Of a DNA stretch of 64,000 bases, positions 54,990-64,000 are shown piece after piece. Origin of the DNA: Triplophysa rosa (Eukaryota; Chordata; Actinopteri; Cypriniformes; Nemacheilidae); the NCBI RefSeq assembly GCF_024868665.1, contig NC_079893.1, positions 14,867,286 to 14,931,285 on the forward strand, given 5' to 3'. Within the stretch, counting starts at the first letter, position 1, and each line of letters begins with the position of its first letter. The position numbers were made by a program, and so were the translations under genes. The notes under the pieces were generated by a model that had not been told where the DNA came from, ran no database searches, and saw only the letters and a list, made by a program, of their open reading frames with translations.

Positions 54990-55297
54990 CTGTGAGATCC
55001 AAGTACTCGGCCGGCTTGAGACTCTGTCCGACAGCAGGTCCCAAACGAAAGGGTAACTATAAATAAAGTATGATGATTAACAGATAAAATTAACTATGAT
55101 CAACAGATAAATTGGAAATGTCATATAACTTATAATATATTATATTAAAATTGGAGTCAGATTGGTCTTAACCACAGAGTCATGTAAATTGAACCAAATT
55201 GTAACATTTCTGTTACAATTCTGTAGAAGCATAACACGAGGAACCCTTCAACCACACCATTGGATTCCGTCGTTGGGCCAGTGGGTGGTCTTTAACA
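54990..55297 (+). repeat. Probable 3' part of the ERV 5' LTR
   Basis: The sequence ends 'ctttaaca' two bases before the primer site, fitting an LTR ending in CA. It has 'ctataaataaag' at about 55048, which includes an AATAAA word. The beginning of the LTR is missing or lies under the DIRS-C border. Confidence 0.5.
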
Positions 55298-55299
55298 GT

Positions 55300-55319
55300 T
55301 GGTGACCCGACGTGATTTG
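55300..55319 (+). promoter_or_regulatory. Primer-binding site for tRNA-Trp (one base deleted)
   Basis: The sequence TGGTGACCCGACGTGATTTG is the complement of the 3' end of vertebrate tRNA-Trp (including CCA) except that one C of a four-C run is missing. Alpharetroviruses such as Rous sarcoma virus use the same tRNA. Its position just after an LTR-like end supports the call. Confidence 0.75.
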
Positions 55320-55668
55320 GGTCAATTCCGGTGCGACACTCCGGTGATCTGCATCACTTCCGGTGCGACATCCTGGTGGGATCGAAGCATGAAGTTTGAG
55401 CTTCTACTCCTCTGTCTTCAGCTGAATTGGTAAGTTGACATTTATTTGCCTTTTAGAAGTGTTGAGGGAAAGCGAAGAAGCACACAATATAGACACATTT
55501 ATAGAACGGGTCGGAATACCCACCTATATACCGGAGACCGTAGAAATCCGGCGGGGCTTAGAACTTTAGACACGGAAAAGATAGCAACAGTGAATATAAG
55601 GAGAAAATGGATTTCCTCGCCATACAGATAAAAAAGTATTAGTTTGTTTATCCTCAAAAGGAGTAAAT

Positions 55669-55893
55669 ATGACTTTGAATTCGTCAAAGGGTCGTAAACT
55701 ACAAAAAAAGCGTGACTTTAAGAAAACTCCCACAGCGATTGTTTATTTACTTCGTCGGAACAAACTCGCAGCTAAGGCAGAAGCCGAACATACAATAGCG
55801 AGTATCCGAGAGATAGAAAGAACCAGATCAGATGAATTAAAAAAACGTCCGTCTATGATAAACAAACCTGGGCAAGACAGGGCGACGCATTAG
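55669..55893 (+). pseudogene. Possible ERV gag N-terminal fragment
   Basis: A 74-codon Lys/Arg/Glu-rich frame in the leader of the retrovirus-like remnant. It has no motif that I recognise. Its position between the primer site and the capsid fragment would fit a matrix or leader region. It may be chance. Confidence 0.25.
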
Positions 55894-56029
55894 GAGCACA
55901 GTATATTATTTGGAGCTTAGAGATGTGTGGCAGGTATCTCTCCTTACCATCCCAAATGAGATAAAAAATGACTGAAGAGCTCAGATCTGAAGAGATAATC
56001 GTGAAGAGGGAAGATGAAGGAGAGTCAGA

Positions 56030-56275
56030 AGTTTATGAATGAATAGGGAAGCATTGTTGGAGTTAAGAGGACCAGCACATGCAGAGTGTAGTAGAATATT
56101 GGATATTAGGCAAGCAGGGAAAGAACCATTTGAGATATATGCGGAGCACATGTGGGTGTCTTATAATGAACACTCAGGAATGGAAAATGCAGACATGGAC
56201 CAGAGCGCTTTATTGCAGATCTTAAAAAATAATGTCGGTCCCTTCATACAGCAGGCACTACTGCACGGGTCAGTA
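56030..56275 (+). pseudogene. ERV gag capsid fragment with major homology region
   Basis: The frame reads 'RILDIRQAGKEPFEIYAEHMW' (about 56091-56152), the retroviral major homology region, then a helical 'LLQILKNNVGPFIQQALLHG' as in capsid C-terminal domains. It ends at about 56273, where the sequence switches to pol. The matrix, N-terminal capsid and nucleocapsid zinc knuckles are not seen. Confidence 0.7.
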
Positions 56276-57140
56276 TGTGTCTCGCCCACATACTCTGAAT
56301 TCGCTCCAAAAAGTGCTCAGAACCGCAAACTTAAGAGACTTCATACCTGATTTTGCGAACACAGCTGCACCGCTGTATGCCCTTGTAAACGGCAAATCCA
56401 AACCATCAGATGTCCTTGAATGGACTGATGTACATGACAAAGCGTTCACAAATTTTAAACAGCGTCTGTGCTCTGCGTCTGCCCTGGGCTTGCCCAATCC
56501 CAAAAAATTGTTCCACGTTCAAGTTGATGTGCACGAAAATACACTGAGGGGTATATTAGCACAAGAACATGGGGGAAAACGTTGTCCAATTGGAGAAAAT
56601 CTCCAGTTGAACAGGGGTTCGACCCATGTACACAGCATGTTCTGGCTGTTCATTGGATGTTAACCACAACTGAGCCCATCGTAGGTTTTCAGCCAGTGGT
56701 TATACATACAGTGCACATGCCAGTACAAATGCTGTTGCAAGTCAGAATAAAAGGGGTCTCGTCTAGATGGCCAGATGGTTAGCTGATATTCAATCGCGAG
56801 ATCTCACAACAGTAAACACAGGAGTTTTGCCACATATACTCTGAGATGTAGAGGGCCATCCGCACACTTGTTTACCTAGACAAGAAATACCCAGCCCCGT
56901 CTATGATCATGAGATCCCGGGCCAAACACAAGTATACGTTGATGGCTCCCGGTTTAAACAAAATGATCATTTTTATACTGGATGTGCAGTTTGGGCACCT
57001 CACCTTCCTGACTGTAACCTGCAAAAATTACTCAAACTACCATCAAATATTTCTGCTCAAGAAGCCGAAATCATTGCTTTGCTAGCAGCAATAAAGGCAC
57101 ACCCAGAGCCATTGTGTGTGTACACCGATAGCGATACACA
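56276..57140 (+). pseudogene. ERV pol fragment: RT thumb/connection and RNase H
   Basis: In frame 56232-56663: 'FIPDFANTAAPLYALVNGKSK' (split), 'LEWTDVHDKAFTNFKQRLCSASALGLPNPKKLFHV', the RT thumb-connection signature of retroviruses. After frameshifts: 'VYVDGSRFKQND' (about 56931-56966) with the first RNase H Asp, 'SAQEAEIIALLAAIKA' (about 57052-57099) with the Glu, and 'CVYTDSDT' (about 57116-57139) with the next Asp. The RT palm with its active site is deleted. Several stops are present. Confidence 0.78.
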
Positions 57141-57796
57141 TTTGGGGTCGTGCATGATTTTATGGCACAATGGCAATTGCGAAATATTCTTACATCTGCA
57201 GGAACCCCCGTTAAACACTTCAACACGATAAGTGCAATTTGGAATGCCATAAATGCGCGAAAAGCTCCGATCTCTGTTGTCAAAGTGCGCGTGCATATCA
57301 ACAAAAACCCAGACGTGCATGAACAGAACAACATTTTTGACCATAAAAGGAGAGTCATGGAACAAAAACCTCTTGGTTACAGATGTAACCTCAGTTCCCT
57401 TTCTGTCGGTCTCTCGACGTTGTGTCGAACCGACAGAATGGGGTTTGTCTTGAGAACCTATCATCTTCTGAGTATTTAGAAAAGGCCAATGAAAATTGCC
57501 GAATGAAATTTGCATGCCGGGCTCCTCCCCGGATGTCCGGGTATAAGAGGGAAGCCGGCGTGCTCATTCATTCACCTTTGGTCTGAGGAGCCTAAGAATC
57601 CTCCCCCGACCGCTGGGGTGGGCGGCCAGTGTTGTGGCATGAGGGACACAACGTCTCGTTCCCTCCATCAGGGAACCGAGGTTACATCCGTAACCAAGAC
57701 GTTCCCTTTCTGTCGGTCTCTCGACGTTGTGTCGAACCGACAGAATGGGGTTCCTATGGAAAACGCCACAGCACTGAGCCGCGTCACAATCTCTGT

Positions 57797-59830
57797 GGAT
57801 GATCTCTTTGGTGATCATTTTTCTGCTGGAAATTACGGAGCGGACAGCGGACGGTCCCTTCATGCAGTGACTCTCCCCTGGGCATCTCGGCAGTTCCGGG
57901 GGTGTTAGAGCAAATTTCCTTTCTAAAAGAGCAAATTTCTCCAGCGTGGCATGTCCTGCTGTTCTCATGGGTGCAACACACTCATCGAGGAGGGGGACGG
58001 ACACGATGCCTGCTTCCAGTACACTGGGGCAGACGTTGTGGATACGTCCTGCCCGCACTGCGGGCGGTGATGATTCAGACGTTGCGTCACAGGTGGCTGT
58101 GTTCCCACGGGACTCAGCCACCACCTTGCCTGCTTCCCGTTCCGTGACGGCAGGACTACGGCCCTGCCGCCCGCTACGGCAAGCAGCGAGGGTGATATGA
58201 GGATTACTGTGAGCGATAATCCGCCAGCCACTGGCTCACGGACCGTTCACACCTCGTCTCGCTCGTCTGACCGTTCCCCAGGAGACGGTCCACCGTCTTA
58301 TTCCTCAATCACGTATTCGGACACGATGCGTGATGATGAGATGTCTCTTGCAGCATCGGGGGGTGACGTACTGCCATCCGACTCCGACGATTCCTTCGGT
58401 TCCCTCCCTCGGGGGGTCGAGCCCAGGAAGAAGCGGACATCGAAATGTCAGCCATGTTTTCCCGGGCCGCCGTGAGTGTTGGGTTGCAGTGCCCAAACTG
58501 CCTCTCCCGGCGCTCGCGGCTGGCTACATGGCGCCTCGGGTTTGAGCGCGGCTCCAAGCCGCGCCCGCCCCCAGTGCCGTGTTTACCGGAAGTGCATGAG
58601 GAGCTTAGTAAGACCTGGAACGCCCCCTTTCCGGCACATTTCACATCAAACAAAGTTCTGTCACCCTCTCTCCCCTCGAGGTTGAGATTCTCCCCCAGGT
58701 GGAGTATGCCGCCGCGGTGCACTCGTGCCTGTAGGCGGCGGCCACCTGGGGGGGGGCTTGACCTAGACTCCCGTCCAAAGCATGTGGGGTCTCGGCATCT
58801 CTGGTGTCGAGAGCGTACATTGCAGCGGACCAAGCTGCCTCCTCTCTCCACGCTATGGCTCCTGCCAGGCCAGGGCGTTGAGAGAGCTCCACGAGGGTAA
58901 GACCGACCCAGCGCTTATGCAGGAACTCCACGCCGCCACCGACCTCGCTCTACGGGCGACCAATGTGACCACGCAGGCCCTGGGTCGGACGATGTCCACA
59001 CTTGTGTTCCATGAGAAAATCCTCTGGCCGATCCTTGCGCAGATGAGTAACGCCGAGAAGGTCCGCTTTCTCGACGCACCCGTCTCGCAAGAGGGGGCTG
59101 GTTGGTGTTACTCTCAATCCGGAGCGGCCCCGCTCACCCCCCGCCCGTCGGGGGGCGCGAGACCCGCACGTGGCCTCCCCCGGAGGGTTCTCGACAGTAA
59201 AGAAGCAGTCCTCCGTGCCGCGCCTCGGCCGTCGAGTCCCGTGCACTGTCTGCTTCCCAGCAGCCCTGGTCCTCTTCGATGCCCCCCATTCAGGCGGCCC
59301 CCCCTGGAGGAGACAGCGAAGAGGAGACCATCGCCCCATCAGCAGCCGCGGCGAAGCGGCCCTCATGGGAAGACCTCAGGGGGATCGAGGCTACCATTGG
59401 GCCCGACCCCAGCCACATCGCTGGGAAGTCGGATAGGGATGGCTCCTGCCCCGTCTCTCCATCTGCTGGCCCCCTCCGGGGGGCTAGCGCCCACTTACTC
59501 TCAAAAGAGAGTTTCCTATCTCTCTGGGATATCACAGCCGCTCCCACCCTCTGCACGACGGTGAACGGCAAGCTCGACGTTGCGTCATGGCGAAGCGCAA
59601 TGTCGAGTGTAAACACCAGCCCTCAGCACTCTCAGTCAGACAGTGCGTTGAGCTGCGCAGTCGCCAGGCAGGAAAAACAGCAGAGCCAATCTCCTCCCCG
59701 GGGGACCTCCCCCGGCAAGGAATCCGTACTGCTAGCCATCGAACCACCCCCCGGGGGGACGATGAAAAAGATCGTACGTTTAGTCCCCCTGTCTCATTCT
59801 GGGAGCATGTCTGGCTTCCCAGACTGTCAG
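57797..59830 (+). pseudogene. DIRS-D gag
   Basis: The leader 'gatgatctctttggtgatcat' starts at about 57798. The Cys/His module is in a short frame near 57965-58070 ('CNTLIEEGDGHDACFQ', 'DTSCPHCGR'), followed by stops. Then come the acidic 'ASGGDVLPSDSDDSFGSLP' block (about 58352-58408) and a 260-codon frame 58782-59564. That frame has 'ARALRELHEGKTDPALMQEL', 'MSTLVFHEKILWPILAQMSNAEKVRFLDAPVS' (about 58992-59090), and one copy of the C-terminal unit that is tandemly repeated in A and C. Confidence 0.72.
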
Positions 59831-61135
59831 GCTGGCTAGGGAAAACGATCCGTCTCGGCTACGCGATCCAGTCGCCTCATGCCCGCCAAGTTCAGGGCAT
59901 CCGATATACCTCAGTCAGAGGCTAGGATGTTCCCGTACTTCGGGCCGAGGTCGCCACCCTTCTGGTGAAGGGAGTGATCGAGCCCGTCTCACCAGCCGAG
60001 ATGTTCAACAGGTTTTTCAGCCTGTAACTCATTGTCCCCAAGAAAGGCGGGGGGTTGCGCCCTATCTTGGGTCTGTGTGTTCTGAACAGGCACCTACTCA
60101 ATAGCTGCCTTTCAGGTTGATCACGCCGAAGCGCATCCTGACGTCCGTCAGGTGTCAGGACTGGTTCATGGCAATCGACCTGAAGGACACGTACTTCATG
60201 TCTCAATCCTCCCTCGACATCAACCGTTCCTACGGTTCACGTTCGAGGGACAGGCCGAAGGGGAGGACCCTGTACTGATATGCCTGTCCCTCGAACGCGA
60301 ACCGTAGGAACTGTCTCCACGAGTCTTTATGAAGGTCGTGGAAGGAGGTGTGCGGGTACTATACTATCTTGACGACTGGCTCAGCTAGGCGCACTCTCGA
60401 GATCTGTTGTGTATACACAGGGACCTGGTGCTCCGGCACCTAGATCGGTGGGGCTACAGGTCAACTGAGAAGAGCAAGCTCTCCCCGGTGCAGAGCGTCC
60501 TCTTTCTCGGTATGGAACTCTACTCTGTCCTCATGAGCGGCCCCGCTCACCCCCCGCGGGGGGCACGAGACCCGCGACGAGGAAGCCCGTGCCCTCGCGG
60601 CCTCCCAGACGCAGTGCGACTGACTACAGAGCGCGCCCGATCAGTGTTGAACTGCCTGAAGCTCTCAGGCAGTCAGCGGTCCCCCTGAAACATTTCAGAG
60701 GCTCCTGGGATACATGGCATCCTCGGCGGGGGTGCTCCCCCTCGGGTCGATGCACATACGACCGCTCCAACACTGGCTACAGAGTCAAGTTCCTTGGAGA
60801 TCGTGGCACACCGGCAGCAGGCGTATGGTCATCACGCTTTTCTGCCGACACACCCTAATCCCCTGGTCTCCCATGACCTTCTTGCGGACAGGGGTCCCAT
60901 TAGGGATGTCTCCCTGTAAGGTTGGGGTGCTGTGTGCAACGAGCATGCAGTGTCGGGGCGGTGGACGGGCCCCCGCCTGCGTTGGCATTCAACTGCCTAG
61001 AGTTGTTGGTTGTGCTACTTGCATTGAGGAGGCTACTACCTCTCGTGCAGGGCAAGCACGTGCTGGTCCGGTCGGACAGCACAGCTGCTGTGGCGTATAT
61101 CATTGGTGGCATTCGCTCACGGCAGCTAACATGAC
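59831..61135 (+). pseudogene. DIRS-D reverse transcriptase and RNase H, rearranged
   Basis: RT pieces: 'RLGYAIQ' near 59857, 'EVATLLVKGVIEPVSPAEMFN' (about 59947-60010), 'MAIDLKDTY' (60167-60193), and 'RVLYYLDDWLS' (about 60352-60384) with an intact YLDD. Between them (60229-60311) a short segment is inverted relative to A and C. A GC-rich piece at about 60531-60606 duplicates gag sequence from near 59120. RNase H remains as 'NCLELLVVLLALRRLLPLVQGKHVLVRSDSTAAVAYIIGG' in frame 60922-61134, with Glu and Asp present. It is non-functional. Confidence 0.82.
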
Positions 61136-61700
61136 TCGCCCGGCGCCTCCTCCTCTGGAGTCAGCAGTTGATCAGTTCCCTGCGAGCCACACACATCCCA
61201 GGCATCCTGAACCAGACAGCCGATGTGCTCTCTCGTCAGTTGACGCCTCGCGGAGAGTGGTGACTCCATCCCCGCGCAGCCGGCTCATTTGGGAGCAGTT
61301 CGGCCAGGCACAGGTGGTCCTGTTGCCTCCCCGGACTCCACCCATTGTCCACTTTGGTACTCCCTGTCCGAGGCAACCCTTGGCATGGATGCCCTGGTGC
61401 ACAGCTGGCCGCGGGACAAGCGGAAGTACGCTTCCCCCCAGTGAGCCTCATTGCACAGGTCCTGTGCAAGGCCAGGGAAGAGGAGCATCAAGTGGTACTA
61501 GTTACACCCCTTTGGCCTAACCAGGACTTGGTTCTCGGAGCTGAGGCTCTGACAACAACTCCCCCCTGGCCGCTCCCCCTGGCGGACAGCTTCCCCAGGG
61601 GAAGGGGCACGTTACGGCATCCCAGGCAAAACCTGGTCTCCATGTCTGGACGGGACGAGGAGATCCTGAGTGACCCACCCCCGGTCTGGTTGGGACGTCA
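61136..61700 (+). pseudogene. DIRS-D methyltransferase-like domain and linker
   Basis: Pieces of the Dam-like domain can be read in shifted frames: 'DALVHSWPRDKRKYA' (61388-61432), 'VSLIAQVLCKAREEEHQV' (61440-61493). The linker 'RDEEILSDPPPVW' follows at 61651-61689. The order matches copies B and C. Confidence 0.6.
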
Positions 61701-62660
61701 CTCAGGCTAGGGCTTCGGCCACTGGGCGGCTATACGCCCATAGGTGGCGCCTCTTCTCGTCCTGGTGCTCTTCTCGGCGAGAAGACCCGCGGAGTTGCTC
61801 GGTCGGGTACGAGCTGTCCCGTCCTCAAGAGAGACGGGGGAGTAACCTCTCCCCCTCCACACTGGGAATGTATGTAGCCGCTACGGCCGCTCATCATGAC
61901 CCAAGTGCTGGGTAGCCTCTGGGACAGCACGACCTGGTCATTAGGTTCCTAAGGGGCGCGAGAGGGTGACCACCTTACCCGCGCTCCGTACCCTCTTGCG
62001 ACCTAGGTGGCGGGCCTCAAGAGGCCCCGCCCCCTTCGAGCCTCTCGGGGTTGCCGCTCTTTCTCAGTCTTGATAAAGACGGCTTTCCGCATGGCGCTCA
62101 CCTCCAAGAGGGTAGGGGATCTGCAAGCACCCTCCGTGTCCACAGATTGCCTAGAACTCGGGGCCGGGATTCTCACGTTATCTTGAGACCCCGCCCCGGC
62201 TACGTGCCCAAGGTTCCCACCACTCTCCCGAGAGACCAGGTGGTGAACCTGCAGGCGCTCCCCACCGGGGAGGAAGACCCAACCTATCCGTGTTGTGTCC
62301 AGTACGCGCACGGCGCCTCTACTTGGACCGCACGCAGAGCCCAGAAGCTCTGAGCAGCTCTTTGTCTGTTTCGGAGGTCAGCAGAAGGGAGGGCTGTCTC
62401 CAAACAGAGGCTGGCGCACTGGATCGGGGATGCCCTCGTTAGGGCATACCGATCTCTATTCGTCCCTGCCCGTGGGGGTGAGGCACACCCCTCATGGGCA
62501 CTGGCTCAGGGCGCCTCTCTGGCAGACATCTGCAGAGCTGCGGGTTGGGCTATGCCCAACACCTCCGTGAGGTTCTAATACCTACGCGCGGAACCGGTGT
62601 CAGCCCGCATCCTGGCAAGGTGTGGGACCGGCAGCCGGTAGGGCGTACGCCTGCGGAAGC
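61701..62660 (+). pseudogene. DIRS-D tyrosine recombinase
   Basis: Starts with the linker 'ASATGRLYAHRW' near 61690 and 'LSPSTLGMYVAATAAHHDPS'. The catalytic part includes 'VILRPRPGYVPKVPTTLPRDQVVNLQALPTGEEDP' (about 62178-62285, split) and 'SSEQLFVCFGGQQKGG' (about 62351-62398). After a gap comes the 'GHWLRAPLWQTSAELRVG' block, a shifted reading of the 'ARGASLADICRAAGW' helix. The H-x-x-R segment is partly deleted near 62485. Inactive. Confidence 0.72.
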
Positions 62661-63674
62661 CCTTCCCCCTCCGGGGGGAGCAGTGGCGATCCCGCCTCAC
62701 TTCTTTCCCCTCGGGTAAAGAACAGGCATTCCATCCATCACTAAGCACCCTTCCAGGGGACAGGCTGGGCAGAGCAGCCCTGCCCCCTTAGGCCGGGGAA
62801 CAGTTGAGTTATCTCCCACATAGCTCTAACCGGACCTAGTGCTCCAGACGTGGTAACCCCCCCTCCGTGGGCTGTTCCGTCTGATGCATCCTCATGAATG
62901 GTTCCCACCTCGGCAAACCATGAGCTCCCTAGGTGGACTCCCACCTTGCGGTTAACTCCTGCAGTCCGCACTTTTTCCCATGAGTTCTCCCCTGATGGTG
63001 AGACCATGTGGTGTCTCCACTAATTCCTCCCTACGGTAGGTAGTGGTCTCTGCAGCGTTTTTCACCGGGGGGAATAATGCTTACCCAGTGGCCCTTGCGG
63101 TGCCAGGCGTCTTCTCGCCATTTAGAGAACTAGGCCTCCGCCCGTTACGGCCGGTGGCAGGGGCTTCCCAACTTTGTGGTAAAGCTCTGGGTCCCCCTTC
63201 CTCTCCACAGGATGGTCATAATTTCGCGTTAGCGCCTACGTCTGACTCGCCCAGGCCAGTCAACGTTGCTCCGCTAGAGATTGTGACGCGGCTCAGTGCT
63301 GTGGCGTCTTACATAGGAACCCCATTCTGTCGGTTCGACACAACATCGAGAGACCGACAGAAAGGGAACGTCTTGGTTACGGATGTAACCTCAGTTCCCT
63401 GATGGAGGGAACGAGACGTTGTGTACCTCATGCCACAACACTGGCCGCCCACCCCAGCGGTCGGGGGAGGATGCTTAAGGCTCCTCAGACCAAAGGTGAA
63501 TGAATGAGCATGCAATGAGGACTCCGGCATGCAAATTTCATTCGCCAATTTTCATTGGCCTTTTCTAAATACTCAGAAGATGATAGGTTCTCAAGACAAA
63601 CCCCATTCTGTCGGTTCGACACAACGTCTCGTTCCCTCCATCAGGGAACCGAGGTTACATCCGTAACCAACACG
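62661..63674 (+). repeat. DIRS-D 3' non-coding region, complementary region and right inverted repeat
   Basis: The region mirrors 53931-54985 of copy C. The complementary region (63320-63420) and tip palindromes (63635-63670) are present. The arm at 63495-63640 lacks the stretch holding the TATA box ('gagcatgcaatgaggactccgg' joins the two sides). Confidence 0.75.
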
Positions 63675-64000
63675 TTCCCTGATGGAGGGAACGAAACGTT
63701 GTGTCGAGCCGACAGATTGGGTTCGTCCCTGAGAACCATGCCAAGGGAGGATCGAGACATGAAAGTACCTTCAGGTCAATTGCAATGAACCAATCCTGAC
63801 ATCTGACAGATGTCAGACCCCCCGCTTTTCTTTGGGACGATGAAGTACGGGCTGCAAAACCCGCTGAACATCTCGGCTGGAGGGACGGGCTCGACGGCTA
63901 CCTTCTGCCTCTGACTGAGGTTGAGAGGATGCCCCGAAACTTGGGCGGGCGTCCAGCGAACTGGATCGCGTAGCCGAGACGGATCATCTTCCTTAGCCAC
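63675..64000 (-). mobile_element. DIRS retrotransposon, copy E (start), - strand, internally deleted
   Basis: A terminal tip ('gttccctgatggagggaacg', 63674-63693) and the first part of an inverted repeat run to about 63739. They join directly to RT sequence: the - strand frame 63776-64000 has 'QVSGHPLNLSQRQKVAVEPVPPAEMFSGFCSPYFIVPK' (split), the start of DIRS RT. Compared with the other copies about 3 kb is missing between the tip and RT, including RNase H, methyltransferase and recombinase. The copy continues beyond the window. Confidence 0.75.

Larger units (their letters stand above)
54986..57367 (+). mobile_element. Retrovirus-like (ERV) remnant, internally deleted, between DIRS C and D
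   Basis: It contains the end of a 5' LTR, a tRNA-Trp-type primer site, a gag capsid fragment, and a pol fragment starting in the RT thumb and running through RNase H. Most of gag-pol is missing, and there is no env or 3' LTR. Its left end abuts the tip of DIRS C and its right end the tip of DIRS D, so both DIRS insertions may have truncated it. It is an ancient non-functional copy. Confidence 0.72.
57368..63674 (+). mobile_element. DIRS retrotransposon, copy D, with anomalous left end
   Basis: A 6.3-kb copy of the B/D subfamily with inverted arms (about 57400-57580 and 63495-63640; the right arm is shortened by a deletion that removes the TATA segment). Domain order is gag, RT, RNase H, methyltransferase, recombinase. 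Unlike copy C, the left end is followed by 57590-57796, which is the inverted copy of the element's own 3' complementary region (63290-63480), before gag leader sequence starts. RT carries a small inversion. Confidence 0.85.

Overview
The window looks like a transposon-packed stretch of a bony-fish genome, most likely a cypriniform (zebrafish, carp or goldfish relatives). This is inferred from the mix of element families: Dam-methyltransferase-bearing DIRS elements, L2- and L1-type LINEs, a Ty3/gypsy element with integrase ahead of reverse transcriptase, hAT and piggyBac DNA transposons, and a fish MITE whose terminus reads TGTGACCCTGGATCACAAAA. I found no host protein-coding exon, rRNA, tRNA or CRISPR array that I can support. 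Nearly every coding-looking segment is a transposon gene, most of them broken.

Layout. 1-5.4 kb: AT-rich host-like sequence with a few degenerate repeats. 5.4-20.9 kb: a nested stack. An L1-type LINE on the + strand is split by a solo LTR (5425-5941), by an L2 LINE on the - strand with a 952-codon open frame (6339-10149), and by a Gmr1-like Ty3/gypsy element (11577-20341). The gypsy element carries an older L2 copy that itself holds a solo LTR, plus a hAT MITE, a piggyBac remnant and another MITE. 20.9-30.3 kb: interspersed repeats, a 3.3-kb hAT transposon with a nearly readable transposase (23055-26378), a second copy of the hAT MITE, a third L2 LINE (- strand) and a solo LTR. 30.6-39.8 kb: two DIRS retrotransposons, A (- strand) and B (+, lacking RT and split by an LTR-like insertion). 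40-48.9 kb: low-copy-looking sequence, a family of short repeats, and an LTR-like element interrupted by a hAT element. 48.9-64 kb: DIRS copy C (+), a deleted retrovirus-like element with a tRNA-Trp-type primer site, DIRS copy D (+), and the start of DIRS copy E (-).

How the parts relate. The elements do not form pathways. Their layering gives a relative insertion order, and target-site duplications support several layers. The five DIRS copies fall into two subfamilies: A-body/C and B/D. Copy A has one terminal repeat of each kind, the copies differ in the number of an ~135-bp tandem unit inside gag, and copy D shows a chimeric 5' end and a small inversion in RT. No previously undescribed cellular system was found. 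The most informative material is this retrotransposon archaeology.
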